Positions 1 to 8,007 of a DNA stretch of 28,684 nucleotides are shown here, in pieces (positions within the stretch are counted from its first letter, which is position 1; every line of letters begins with the position of its first letter). Made by a program: the position numbers and the translations under genes. Source of the DNA: an uncultured bacterium (GTDB taxonomy: Bacteria; Bacteroidota; Ignavibacteria; Ignavibacteriales; Melioribacteraceae). The DNA lies in NCBI GenBank assembly GCA_937936675.1, contig CALDDL010000282.1, positions 1 through 28,684 of the forward strand. The letters run 5' to 3'. The notes below the pieces were generated by a model. That model was not told the DNA's origin. It saw nothing but the letters and a program-made list of their open reading frames with translations, and did no database searches.

Positions 1-620
1 AAAACACCACCATTAAGCACTACCGGAATCTTAACTATATCTTTCACTTTAGGAATCCAACTCCAATCGGGTTCGCCTGAATGTCCTTGGCATCTTGTTC
101 TGCAATGAATTGTTATTGCTTCGGCTCCGGCATTTTCCACAATCTTAGCAACTTCCAAAATATTAATTGAACTACCATCCCACCCAATTCTTGTCTTAAC
201 TGTTACTGGCAATTTAACTGCTTTAACAATTTCGGAGACCATTTTTTCAAGATAATTTAAATCTTTTAATAACCCTGCTCCAGCTCCACGAGTTGCAATT
301 TTTTTAACCCAACAACCGGCATTGATATCAATTATATCGGGATTTTGATCAGCAGAAATTATTGCAGCTTCAATCATTGGCTCAAGATTACCACCATAAA
401 TCTGGATTCCAACAGGTCTCTCCATTTCGCTGATAATCATTTTTTTTCTTGTTTTCTGGTTTGCCCTTATCAAACCATCAGAATTTACAAATTCAGTATA
501 AACGATATCAGCACCAAGTTCTTTACATAACTTTCTGAATCCAAGATCTGTAACATCTTCCATTGGAGCTAAAAGTAATGCATTCTCAATATCTATATTT
601 CTTATCTTAAATCTGCCCAT
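1..620 (-). CDS. dusB: tRNA-dihydrouridine synthase, DusB-like (partial, C-terminus off the left edge)
   Basis: The reverse-strand translation begins MGRFKIRNIDIENALLLAP and gives about 206 residues before the window ends, so roughly the last third of a usual 320-340 aa Dus protein is missing. The family is an FMN-dependent TIM-barrel enzyme that reduces uridines in the tRNA D-loop. Visible signatures are LAPMEDVTD near residues 17-25, the catalytic cysteine in INAGC (Cys103) followed by KKIATRGAGAGLL, VKTRIG in the middle strand and ITIHCRTRCQGHSG near the phosphate and tRNA site. The residue after the catalytic Cys is Trp, where most family members have Pro. The ATG (618-620) directly abuts the stop codon of the upstream MFS gene with no gap, which suggests translational coupling in one operon. 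The family is certain; the DusB subgroup is likely. Confidence 0.92.
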   Translation of the reverse strand, partial: MGRFKIRNIDIENALLLAPMEDVTDLGFRKLCKELGADIVYTEFVNSDGLIRANQKTRKKMIISEMERPVGIQIYGGNLEPMIEAAIISADQNPDIIDINAGCWVKKIATRGAGAGLLKDLNYLEKMVSEIVKAVKLPVTVKTRIGWDGSSINILEVAKIVENAGAEAITIHCRTRCQGHSGEPDWSWIPKVKDIVKIPVVLNGGV

Positions 621-1799
621 TTATATCGCTTTATTTGTATTAAATAAAAAGAAAGTAGCTAAAAATGTCAATAATGCAAAAAGTGAACCTGTAAGGAAAG
701 GAGCTTGGTAACCTAAATAATGGAATGAAAAACCTCCCCATACAGGACCTAAAACTCGAGCTAAAGCCGAGAATGATTGATTAATTCCTAATATACTTCC
801 CTGCTCGGTTTCATGACTATATTTTGATACCATACTTAATATTGTTGGCTGCAACATTCCCGTTCCGATTGCAAGAATTCCACCTGCAATTGCCACTCCC
901 AAAAAGTTTTGTCCATAAGGAATTGCCGCTAAACCAACAATCATAAAAATCGTTCCTAATAGAATAAGATTGCGATCATTAAACATCTTAGCTAATTGTT
1001 TAATAAAACCGCCTTGAATAATTGCACCTACTATTCCTATTATCGCAAATAATAATCCATTCTGCATATCCGAGAAATGATAATACTTATATCCCAAAAT
1101 CGAGAATGTCCCATAAATATTTGCCATCGAGAATACAATGACAGAGAAAAGGATTATTAAAAATCCAATATTTTTCCGTTTTAGTACAGTGATTGTAAAC
1201 TTTAAATCAAATATTTTTGGTCGAACCACAGTTGAAGCAATTTCAAAATTTCTAGATTCTGGAAGCTTAAAAAAAGCAAATGAAAATGCTAACAATGAAA
1301 ATGCTGCACTCCCATATCCTGCGAATGCATATCCATATTGTGAAAGTAATGCACCAACAACAGGTCCAAAAACAAATCCCAATCCAAAAGCCGCTCCTAT
1401 TAATCCCATCCCCTTCGATCTTTCTTCTTTTGTAGTAATATCGGCTATATATGCTTGAGCGACCCCGATATTACTTCCGCCAAATCCTCCAATAACTCTT
1501 GACAATGCCAGTATCCAAAAATTTGTTGAGAAACTAAAAATAATGTATGAGGTGGCTGTCAACAAAAGAGTAGTAAGTATTAATGGACGTCTCCCGTATT
1601 TATCGGATAGTTTGCCGAACATTGGATTAAAAATAAATTGCATGAAAGAATAAATCGCTACGATAATTCCGATTTCAAAATCAGATATTCCTAATTCTAT
1701 GCTTGCAAATGTTGGGAGTATTGGAATTAATAGCCCAAATCCCATTAAGTCTATAAATACAGTAATAAAGATAATTGTTAAAGCTGATTTTTTATTCAT
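621..1799 (-). CDS. MFS transporter, drug:H+ antiporter (TetA-like) type
   Basis: This 392-aa hydrophobic protein is predicted to have about 12 transmembrane helices and belongs to the major facilitator superfamily. The start matches DHA1/TetA-type exporters (DLMGFGLLIPILPTFA). The loop 2-3 motif A is present as GKLSDKYGRRPLIL, and RVIGGFGGSNIGVAQAYIADI in helices 4-5 is followed by the motif C-like GFVFGPVVGALL typical of antiporters. Such proteins export small molecules across the inner membrane using the proton gradient. The substrate cannot be read from sequence; no TetR-type regulator is adjacent. It overlaps the upstream CapA-family gene by 8 nt, and its stop is immediately followed by the dus ATG, so these three genes are probably co-transcribed. 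Resistance should not be assumed; it may export a metabolite. Confidence 0.88.
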   Translation of the reverse strand: MNKKSALTIIFITVFIDLMGFGLLIPILPTFASIELGISDFEIGIIVAIYSFMQFIFNPMFGKLSDKYGRRPLILTTLLLTATSYIIFSFSTNFWILALSRVIGGFGGSNIGVAQAYIADITTKEERSKGMGLIGAAFGLGFVFGPVVGALLSQYGYAFAGYGSAAFSLLAFSFAFFKLPESRNFEIASTVVRPKIFDLKFTITVLKRKNIGFLIILFSVIVFSMANIYGTFSILGYKYYHFSDMQNGLLFAIIGIVGAIIQGGFIKQLAKMFNDRNLILLGTIFMIVGLAAIPYGQNFLGVAIAGGILAIGTGMLQPTILSMVSKYSHETEQGSILGINQSFSALARVLGPVWGGFSFHYLGYQAPFLTGSLFALLTFLATFFLFNTNKAI

Positions 1800-2919
1800 A
1801 ATTTGAAAATTCTTCTACTTTTTCTATGAGGTTTTTTGTGTCAAGGTATGATTGTTCGATTAATAAACTATCACTCTTTGAAATTATTATTGAATCAGAA
1901 TACTTATATTTTCTAAAATTGCTTGGCAATATAACAAATTCTTTTTTATTAGCAGAGCTATATTTGTGTACCCATGTCGGTATATAATTAATTTTAGAAA
2001 GACTAATTTTCTTAGATAATAGATCTTTGCTAAGTTCAAAGTTTAGAATTATGCCAGCATCCGAATAACGCCATTTTTGATTGGAATAAAAATTCCCTAA
2101 GGAATATGCTACGAATCCTGAATCTAAATTCGATGATTCACTTTTAAAGAATTCTATTTGCTGGATTACATGAGGATGACTTGCGAGAATTATATCAGCT
2201 CCATAAGAAATGCTTTTTTTAACTATTTCTTTTTGAAATGCTGAAGGCTTCCTTAAATATTCCTCTCCGAAATGAAAATATACAATACATATCTCTGCCT
2301 TCTTGCTTCTTGCTATTGCTATATCTTTTTTAATCTTGGCAGTATCGATATAGTTCAAAGAGTACTCGGAATTATCTTTGAGCTTAAACCCGTTTGTTCC
2401 ATAAGTATATGCTAGAAGAGAAAACTTAATTCCATTTTTTTCAAATATGGAAATGGTATCTTCCCCTTTTTCGTAAGAACCAATCGGGAGCATTTTATGA
2501 TTAATAATCTTTTCATTCGTAGTCTTTAAACCGATTTCACCTCTATCTAAAGAATGGTTATTAGCAGTATATAAAATATCAAATCCTACTTTTGATAAAG
2601 CTTCTATATATTCTTCAGGTGAATTGAATGTGGGATATCCGGTATAGCGGTACTTTTTCCCTGCAATTACGGTTTCTAAATTACCAATGGTAAAATCTGG
2701 TTCGCTAAGAAATTTTTGTATTTGGCTATATACAGGCTTGAAATCAAATGAATCCTTTTTTACCTCGGCATAATTAAATTGAACAGAGTGGCACATTAAA
2801 TCTCCCACAACCGAAAAGGATACCGAAGTGTTTATTTGTTTTGAGTCTCTATAATCCTCATGAAAAAAGGTATCTTGATTAAGAAATAAAGTAAAAACTA
2901 GAATTATAATTGATCTCAT
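1792..2919 (-). CDS. CapA-family (PGA_cap) metallophosphatase-like protein, exported
   Basis: About 375 aa. The family motifs appear in order: VVGDLMCH, NLETVIAG, TANNHSLDRG, YFHFGEEY, LASHPHVIQ and SLGNFYSNQ. These form the calcineurin-like phosphoesterase fold of CapA/PgsA proteins, some of which take part in poly-gamma-glutamate or capsule synthesis, while many are uncharacterised. No capB/capC partner is nearby, so a capsule role is not supported here. The frame stays open to an ATG at 2958, but that extension would translate through a terminator hairpin at 2929-2948. The internal ATG at 2919 gives MRSIIILVFTLFLNQ, a good signal peptide or anchor, and is preferred. No clear Shine-Dalgarno precedes either start. 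The 3' end overlaps the MFS start by 8 nt. Confidence 0.82.
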   Translation of the reverse strand: MRSIIILVFTLFLNQDTFFHEDYRDSKQINTSVSFSVVGDLMCHSVQFNYAEVKKDSFDFKPVYSQIQKFLSEPDFTIGNLETVIAGKKYRYTGYPTFNSPEEYIEALSKVGFDILYTANNHSLDRGEIGLKTTNEKIINHKMLPIGSYEKGEDTISIFEKNGIKFSLLAYTYGTNGFKLKDNSEYSLNYIDTAKIKKDIAIARSKKAEICIVYFHFGEEYLRKPSAFQKEIVKKSISYGADIILASHPHVIQQIEFFKSESSNLDSGFVAYSLGNFYSNQKWRYSDAGIILNFELSKDLLSKKISLSKINYIPTWVHKYSSANKKEFVILPSNFRKYKYSDSIIISKSDSLLIEQSYLDTKNLIEKVEEFSNYE

Positions 2920-2920
2920 A

Positions 2921-2948
2921 AAAAAAGGAGACCGGAATAATCCGGTCT
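2921..2948 (-). terminator. Rho-independent terminator after the histone H1-like gene
   Basis: Read on the minus strand, the arms AGACCGG and CCGGTCT (2942-2948 and 2929-2935) form a 7-bp stem with loop ATTATT, followed by CC and six T residues (2921-2926). It sits 15 nt past the stop of the 64-aa gene and ends one base before the preferred capA ATG. It may be a full stop for the upstream unit, or a leaky terminator controlling entry into capA-MFS-dus. Confidence 0.78.
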
Positions 2949-2963
2949 TAAGAAACAAATTTA

Positions 2964-3158
2964 TTAAGAATTTTCCGATTTTCTTTTTGTTTTTACTTCT
3001 TGAATTTCATTACGCATATCTTGAGCTAATTTTTTTAATTCGCTCAATCCTTTTCTTAATCTTGTACCTGCAGCTGCTTGTTCTTTCTCATAAAATTTTG
3101 CTACATCAACTTCAAGAGATTTTACAAATTCTACTAGTTGTGAATATTTTTCGTTCAT
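2964..3158 (-). CDS. Histone H1-like (Hc1-type) small basic DNA-binding protein
   Basis: A 64-aa charged helical protein. The segment FYEKEQAAAGTRLRKGLSEL followed by KKLAQDMRNEIQEVKTKRK closely resembles the short histone H1-like (Hc1-related) proteins common in Bacteroidota, which have the same FYEK...AAGTRVRKGMQELK-type core and a lysine-rich tail. They are thought to bind DNA as nucleoid proteins; no function has been shown here. A strong Shine-Dalgarno GGAGG lies five bases upstream of the ATG, which suggests high expression. A terminator follows the gene. It lies 28 nt downstream of the Fe-S oxidoreductase stop, so it may be the last gene of that operon or have its own promoter. Recognition is from family memory and pattern, not a search. 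Confidence 0.8.
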   Translation of the reverse strand: MNEKYSQLVEFVKSLEVDVAKFYEKEQAAAGTRLRKGLSELKKLAQDMRNEIQEVKTKRKSENS

Positions 3159-3186
3159 TTTTGCCTCCGATTAATTTGATTTAATT

Positions 3187-5157
3187 TTAGTTTACTGCCA
3201 AGTTTTCAAAAATTATTTCTGCTATATCTTTTACTTCTACATCGTCAGATTTGTTCAAAGCCGAAAGACCATCATTTATCATAGTCATACAAAACGGACA
3301 TGAAAGAGAAACCATTGCAGCACCTGAATCAATAATCTCTTTACTGCGATTAATATTTATTCTCTCGCCATCATTTTCTTCCATAAACATTCTGCCTCCT
3401 CCGGCTCCACAGCAGAATCCTTTTTCTCTGTTTCTCTTTAATTCTATAAACCTTTCTTCTTCAGTAACTGCCTTTATTAATTCTCTCGGTTCATCATAAA
3501 TAGAATTATATCTTCCAAGATAACAAGAATCATGAAATGTAACAACTTTATCAATTGAATTATCTTTAAGTTTAATTTTTCCTCTAGAGACTAATTCATT
3601 TAAGAATTGCGTGTGATGGACTACTTCATACTCCGCTCCAAACTTCGGATATTCATTCGAGATTGAATTAAAACAGTGTGGACAAGTAGTAACTATCTTC
3701 TTGATATTATATTGCTTTAAGGTAGTTACATTATCCGTAATCATCGATTGAGCTAGATATTCATTACCTAATCTTCTGGCAGTATCGCCATTACACTTTT
3801 CTTCACTACCCAAAATTCTAAAATCAATATTAGCAGCTTTCATTATTGAAGCAAAAGCTTTAGTAACTTTTTTATTCCTTGTATCAAAAGCACCTGAACA
3901 ACCCACCCAGAAAAGAAGATCGCAATTCGAGTCTTCGGAAAAAGTTTTTATTTCTAATCCTTCCGCCCAAGCAGCTCTTTCATTCTGATCAAATCCCCAT
4001 GGGTTTTGATTAACTTCAAGATTCTTGAAAACATTATTCAACTCCGGCGGAAATTGTGATTCCGCAAGAACAAGATTCCTTCTTAAATCAACTATTGTAT
4101 CCACATGCTCAATCATTACAGGACATTCATACACACATGCATTGCAGGTGGTACAAGCCCATAACTCTTCCGGCGTGATATAATTATTTAAAAGTATATT
4201 TTCTTTATCGGGATCAACTAATCGTTTTCTTATATCAGTAATTATTTTCTTAGGTGAAAGTAATTTCCCCGTATTATTAGCCGGACAAGCGGCAGTACAT
4301 CTTCCACATTCTGTACAAGAATAACCATCTAAATTTTGCTTCCATGTTAATTCAGTTACGTCCGAAGCACCAAAAAGTGGTTCGTCTTCTTCAAAATTTA
4401 TTGAAGATAATGCATATTTATCTTTTACATCTATCTTTCCAAAAAATACATTCGGTATAGACGAAAAGACATGGAAATGTTTAGAATATGGGAGATAATT
4501 CATGAATCCAAGAATTAAAATTATATGACTCCACCAGAAGATCTCAAAAGCAATTCCACTAGAGCTATTATCAGATCCATAAATTAATTTACTTAAATAA
4601 AATGAAATTGGACGAAATTCATTACTAGCCAAGATGAAATTGTTCTTTGCTATATGAGAAATATTCTGACCAAACATCGTGATTATTACTAAAGCAATTA
4701 ATAATAGAATTATTCCTGCATCAATATTACCTTTTGGATTGCCTTGAAGACGAGGGACTTTCTCGATATATCTTCTATACGTTGCCGATATTACTGCAAT
4801 TAAAACTACAACTCCAAGAAAATCTTGCACAATTGTTATTGCCGAAAACAATACTCCGGAGAAAGCAAGCGTGAATCCTTCAAAATATCCCATTAATATC
4901 GATTCGATAACTGCAAAGATGAAAAGTACAAATCCCCAAAAAATAAAAAAATGAATCAAACCCGGAATAGGATCAGTTAATAATTTTGTTTGAGCAAATG
5001 CAATTTTAAGTACCGCTTTAATCCTTAACGGAATATTATCTAATCTATTTGTATCTCTTCCTTTACGAATATTCTTAATAATTCTAGAAATATTTCTGCC
5101 TAGAAAGAGAAATGCACCTAATAATATTAATGTTAGAATAATTGATTTAATTATCAT
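3187..5157 (-). CDS. Membrane Fe-S oxidoreductase, HdrD-like (ETF:menaquinone oxidoreductase type)
   Basis: A 656-aa fusion protein. Residues 1-235 hold several membrane helices with histidines (H69, H211, H227, H229) resembling a NarI-type heme b domain. Next come two ferredoxin-type motifs: CTECGRCTAACP (281-292), and C335, C338, C341 with CP at 345-346. Two CCG domains follow, with CPHC at 492-495 and GFCCGAGGGRMFMEE at 580-594, then CPFC at 620-623. This architecture matches the FadF/EMO family, which passes electrons from electron-transfer flavoprotein and acyl-CoA dehydrogenases to membrane quinone. No etfAB or acyl-CoA dehydrogenase is in the window, so the electron donor is inferred from the family only. 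The ATG overlaps the bioY stop by one base (TAATG), indicating translational coupling. Confidence 0.85.
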   Translation of the reverse strand: MIIKSIILTLILLGAFLFLGRNISRIIKNIRKGRDTNRLDNIPLRIKAVLKIAFAQTKLLTDPIPGLIHFFIFWGFVLFIFAVIESILMGYFEGFTLAFSGVLFSAITIVQDFLGVVVLIAVISATYRRYIEKVPRLQGNPKGNIDAGIILLLIALVIITMFGQNISHIAKNNFILASNEFRPISFYLSKLIYGSDNSSSGIAFEIFWWSHIILILGFMNYLPYSKHFHVFSSIPNVFFGKIDVKDKYALSSINFEEDEPLFGASDVTELTWKQNLDGYSCTECGRCTAACPANNTGKLLSPKKIITDIRKRLVDPDKENILLNNYITPEELWACTTCNACVYECPVMIEHVDTIVDLRRNLVLAESQFPPELNNVFKNLEVNQNPWGFDQNERAAWAEGLEIKTFSEDSNCDLLFWVGCSGAFDTRNKKVTKAFASIMKAANIDFRILGSEEKCNGDTARRLGNEYLAQSMITDNVTTLKQYNIKKIVTTCPHCFNSISNEYPKFGAEYEVVHHTQFLNELVSRGKIKLKDNSIDKVVTFHDSCYLGRYNSIYDEPRELIKAVTEEERFIELKRNREKGFCCGAGGGRMFMEENDGERININRSKEIIDSGAAMVSLSCPFCMTMINDGLSALNKSDDVEVKDIAEIIFENLAVN

Positions 5158-5732
5158 TATTTTTTCGGAAGTCTAGGGTATTTTGATCTTAATGAAAAAT
5201 AGATACTAATAGCAGCAGAAATTTTAATTACATCCCATATAGAAAATATAATTAATCCCGACATAAATGATTGAGATATATTACCGCCAAAGAAAACAGA
5301 AAGATATAAAGACCCTACAACTAATATTAATAAGTTTGCTAAAACTATTGCTGCAATAACTGCAAATTTACTATTGTATTTCTCAATAATATATCCAGTT
5401 AGAAAAGCAGCAAAAGGAAAAGATAAAAGGTAACCACCTGTTGGACCAAAAAACTTAACAAATCCACCGGTAAAAGCTGCAAAAACGGGAATACCGATTG
5501 CTCCTATTAATAAATATAATGCTTGACTAGCTGCACCATTCTTGCTACCTAAAAATGCCCCAGAAAGAACAACTAACAAAGTCTGCAAAGTAAATGGAAC
5601 AGGTTGAACAGGAACTGCAACCTGCGCAGATAAAAATGTTAATACAGAAAAAGTTACAACCCAAAATGTGGTTGAACTTAAACTTTTTTCCAAGAGTGAT
5701 GATTTGCTTGCAACATTTTGTAACGAATTCAT
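5157..5732 (-). CDS. bioY: BioY biotin transporter substrate-binding component
   Basis: A 191-aa very hydrophobic protein with about six membrane helices. Diagnostic BioY features are VAVPVQPVPFTLQTLLVVLSG near the N-terminus, the G-x-K-N-G/A-A turn (GSKNGAASQALYLLIGAIG), PVFAAFTGG and the GPTGGYLLSFPFAAFLTG motif. BioY is the S-component of ECF-type biotin importers and can also work without dedicated EcfA/EcfT; neither gene is next to it. I place the start at ATG 5732 rather than at an upstream in-frame TTG (5744), because that TTG is part of TTGAGG, whose GAGG is a well-spaced ribosome-binding site. It lies 12 nt after the hydrolase stop and overlaps the Fe-S oxidoreductase start by 1 nt, so the three form an operon. 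Confidence 0.93.
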   Translation of the reverse strand: MNSLQNVASKSSLLEKSLSSTTFWVVTFSVLTFLSAQVAVPVQPVPFTLQTLLVVLSGAFLGSKNGAASQALYLLIGAIGIPVFAAFTGGFVKFFGPTGGYLLSFPFAAFLTGYIIEKYNSKFAVIAAIVLANLLILVVGSLYLSVFFGGNISQSFMSGLIIFSIWDVIKISAAISIYFSLRSKYPRLPKK

Positions 5733-5738
5733 TTTTTT

Positions 5739-5742
5739 CCTC
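5739..5742 (-). promoter_or_regulatory. Ribosome-binding site deciding the bioY start
   Basis: GAGG on the minus strand followed by six A residues and then ATG at 5732. This spacing supports the ATG over the overlapping in-frame TTG at 5744. Confidence 0.7.
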
Positions 5743-5744
5743 AA

Positions 5745-6578
5745 TTAATAAAAATTTCTTTTAAAAAATAATAAAGTCTTGCTTAATAAATACTCAAATT
5801 TTTCGTTGGTTTTTTCATGCGGATGAACCATATCGAAAGTGTGCCCTGTTGAACTAATCTTTAGAAAGTCGGTTTTCTCTTTATTTGACCAACTGTAAAG
5901 GTCTTCAGCTTCTTGGATTTTAACTGCTAAATCCTGTTCACCGTGCCCTATAAATATAGGAATTTTTATCGAATTAATTGCCTTTTTGATATTCAGAGTA
6001 GAATCTTTATTCTTTTCTAAATCTTCTAATAAACCAATTCCAAGACTCATAACTTGTTTGGTTCTTTGGTTCAAAACTTCAAAAATACCTTTCTTTTTCC
6101 ATACCTCTTTTTGCCTCACTGAATATCGGTCTAAATTAGAAACAGTTGCCCAAAGTGCGATAGAATTTATATCGTCTCTTTTATATGCAGTTAGTATTGT
6201 AATGGCTCCGCCTCTGCTATGTCCGATGATTCCAATTTGCTTTGGTATGCTATCTTCAAAAAATCCATTTTTAGCAGCATCAATTATTTGATTTAACTCG
6301 CTGATTTCTCTTGAAAATGTATTTCTTGAAAATTTTTCCAATTCAGTAAATTCAGATGAATTACCGCTTACTCCGTTATGAGAAAAATTAAATAATATAG
6401 CAGTAAATCCATTTTGAGCAAAATACTCGCCTATATAGGGACCAAATCCCCAATCCTTAAATCCTTTAAAACCATGTACAAAAAATAAAAATTTATCTGA
6501 TAGTTCTTCGGTGGCAGAGTATAAAGTTATATTTAATTCTTCTTTATCGTCAGTTATTAGTTTATAGTTCTTTCTCAT
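5745..6578 (-). CDS. Alpha/beta hydrolase (dienelactone hydrolase / acyl-peptidase-like)
   Basis: A 277-aa cytosolic alpha/beta hydrolase with no signal peptide. The oxyanion-region motif is FFVHGFKGFKDW (33-43), the nucleophile elbow is GHSRGG with Ser121, the probable acid is Asp216 in GHGEQDLAV, and the catalytic His is His246 in STGHTFDMVHP. All triad members are present, so it should be an active esterase, lipase or peptidase-like hydrolase. The substrate cannot be predicted. It is the first gene of the leftward unit, with BioY 12 nt downstream. Proximity to biotin uptake invites comparison with BioH (pimeloyl-ACP esterase), but this protein does not look specifically BioH-like and that link is only a thought. 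Confidence 0.85.
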   Translation of the reverse strand: MRKNYKLITDDKEELNITLYSATEELSDKFLFFVHGFKGFKDWGFGPYIGEYFAQNGFTAILFNFSHNGVSGNSSEFTELEKFSRNTFSREISELNQIIDAAKNGFFEDSIPKQIGIIGHSRGGAITILTAYKRDDINSIALWATVSNLDRYSVRQKEVWKKKGIFEVLNQRTKQVMSLGIGLLEDLEKNKDSTLNIKKAINSIKIPIFIGHGEQDLAVKIQEAEDLYSWSNKEKTDFLKISSTGHTFDMVHPHEKTNEKFEYLLSKTLLFFKRNFY

Positions 6579-6696
6579 GTTCCTAATATCAGTATATGAA
6601 AAAGAAAAGTCAATATTGATTATAAATGAAGAAATAAATTCACTACCATTGTTTTATTAAATTAATTATCTTAAGTCATAAGAAAAAACCGAGAAA

Positions 6697-7449
6697 ATGA
6701 ATAAAATTCTTGTTATACCGTCAATAGATATTAAAAATGGAAAAACTGTAAGAGTGGTTCAGGGGATACCTGAATTAAACTCAGTTGAATATGGAAATGA
6801 CCCGATTGAAATGGCTTTAATATGGAGAGCAGAAAATGCCAAAGCCATTCATGTAGTGGATTTTGATGCATCCGCAAATATTAGTAAAGAGAACTTGAAA
6901 TTCATTCAACAAATTTGCGAAGCAGTTATTATACCGGTAGAATTTGGTGGTGGTCTTTCTACTTATGATGAAATAAAAGAGACTTTGGATGCTGGGGTTT
7001 ATCGTGTAGTTATCGGCTCCATGGCTTTTGATAATCCAAAGGAATTTCAAAAGGCATTGGATCAATTTTCTCCAACTAAAATTGTAGCTGCGATTGATGT
7101 GATTAATGATGAAGTAGTTATTCATGGAAGAAAAGTGCATACAGGTTTAAAACCATTGGATTTTGCAATAAATTTAAAGGAAATGGGTGTTACTCGTTTT
7201 ACTGTTACCGATGTTATGCGAAATGGTATGCTTACCGGTCCAAATGTAGAATTATCAAAAAAAATCGCTATGACTACGGGATGTAAAGTAACACATTCAG
7301 GTGGTATAAGCGGATATAATGATTTAAGGAGTCTAAAAGAGGCTGCCGGTGAACTTATCGATTCTGTTATTATCGGTAGAGCTCTCTATGAAAATAGATT
7401 CCCATGCCAAAAAATTTGGCGAGTGGCTGAATCAGGGCTTTTTAATTGA
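6697..7449 (+). CDS. HisA/HisF-family TIM-barrel protein, divergent HisA paralog
   Basis: This 250-aa protein aligns along its length with ProFAR isomerase (HisA). It has IPSIDIKNGKTVRVVQG at the N-terminus (Asp11), VDFDAS in strand 2, VEFGGGLSTYDEI, VVIGSMAFDNP, AAIDVIN with Asp134, TDV with Thr171-Asp172, HSGGISG and SVIIGRALYE. The two catalytic Asp positions are kept. The usual (K/R)DG after strand 6, seen in HisA and HisF of the same window, is RNG here (Asn176). A second, operon-encoded HisA exists at 15051-15770, so this copy is redundant or has a different substrate. It starts a plus-strand operon, six bases before a cyclic-nucleotide-binding protein and then a universal stress protein, a setting unlike histidine synthesis. 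Annotation pipelines would probably call it hisA. Confidence 0.85.
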   Translation: MNKILVIPSIDIKNGKTVRVVQGIPELNSVEYGNDPIEMALIWRAENAKAIHVVDFDASANISKENLKFIQQICEAVIIPVEFGGGLSTYDEIKETLDAGVYRVVIGSMAFDNPKEFQKALDQFSPTKIVAAIDVINDEVVIHGRKVHTGLKPLDFAINLKEMGVTRFTVTDVMRNGMLTGPNVELSKKIAMTTGCKVTHSGGISGYNDLRSLKEAAGELIDSVIIGRALYENRFPCQKIWRVAESGLFN

Positions 7450-7455
7450 GGAGTT

Positions 7456-8007
7456 ATGAATAAAAACAACTATGAACCGCAAACATCGAGTTTTTGGTCA
7501 AATCTTTTTAAGAATCCAACCGTTATGGATGAATTAGAAGATATTTTGCTTTCAATGCCCCCTTTTAGAGAATTAAAAGAAAAACCTTTTTACGCTTTAT
7601 TAGAGCTTGTTCATAATAGAGCTTATGAAGAAAATGAATATGTTTTCTATCAAGGTGATCCCGGGATTGGTCTCTATATTATTTTAGATGGAGAAGTTTC
7701 TATATCACAACAATTTTCTACAGGTAAGAGATTTGAAATTACAAAGCTTAGGAAAGGAGATTTCTTTGGTGAAGTTGCTCTTTTAGATGATGAAACGAGA
7801 TCTGCCTCAGCAATTACTACCAAAAAGTCTAGATTAGCAGTTATCTTTAAACCGGACCTTGATGAATATATGAATAAATATCCAAAGGATGGTGTAAAAA
7901 TTCTTAGAGGTATTTCTCAAATTATTGCAAAAAGATTAAGGACTATAAATCAAGATTACTATAATCTCTATTCATCAAACATTATTTTAACAAAGGAGGA
8001 GTTATGA
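7456..8007 (+). CDS. Cyclic nucleotide-binding domain protein (no DNA-binding domain)
   Basis: A 183-aa protein with one cNMP-binding domain at about residues 37-150. Key signatures are FYQGDPGIGLYIILDGEVSI and the phosphate-binding cassette GDFFGEVALLDDETRSASA, retaining the Glu (106) and Arg (115) that contact cyclic nucleotide phosphate in CRP and PKA-type domains. After the domain comes a helical stretch, ISQIIAKRLRTIN, with no helix-turn-helix. It is therefore not a CRP-type transcription factor but a ligand-responsive module that may act on a partner. A GAGGAG ribosome-binding site precedes the ATG. It is 6 nt after the HisA-like gene and overlaps the universal stress protein by 4 nt (ATGA), so the three proteins are probably made together. 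Confidence 0.9.
   Translation: MNKNNYEPQTSSFWSNLFKNPTVMDELEDILLSMPPFRELKEKPFYALLELVHNRAYEENEYVFYQGDPGIGLYIILDGEVSISQQFSTGKRFEITKLRKGDFFGEVALLDDETRSASAITTKKSRLAVIFKPDLDEYMNKYPKDGVKILRGISQIIAKRLRTINQDYYNLYSSNIILTKEEL

Noticed and set aside
345..530. Plus-strand open frame opposite the Dus gene
   Set aside because: It lies wholly inside the well-conserved antisense Dus coding region and its translation has no recognisable features.
1138..1458. Plus-strand 106-codon frame inside the MFS gene
   Set aside because: It is the shadow of a clear transporter; its product is low-complexity and matches no family.
2920..2958. N-terminal extension of the CapA protein to ATG 2958
   Set aside because: The extra 13 codons would be encoded by the terminator hairpin, and the downstream ATG gives a better signal peptide.
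5733..5744. TTG start for BioY at 5744
   Set aside because: This TTG overlaps the Shine-Dalgarno (TTGAGG) of the ATG at 5732.
6697..7449. Simple duplicate hisA
   Set aside because: The loop Asp is replaced by Asn and the neighbours are signalling proteins, so an unqualified hisA label is not supported.
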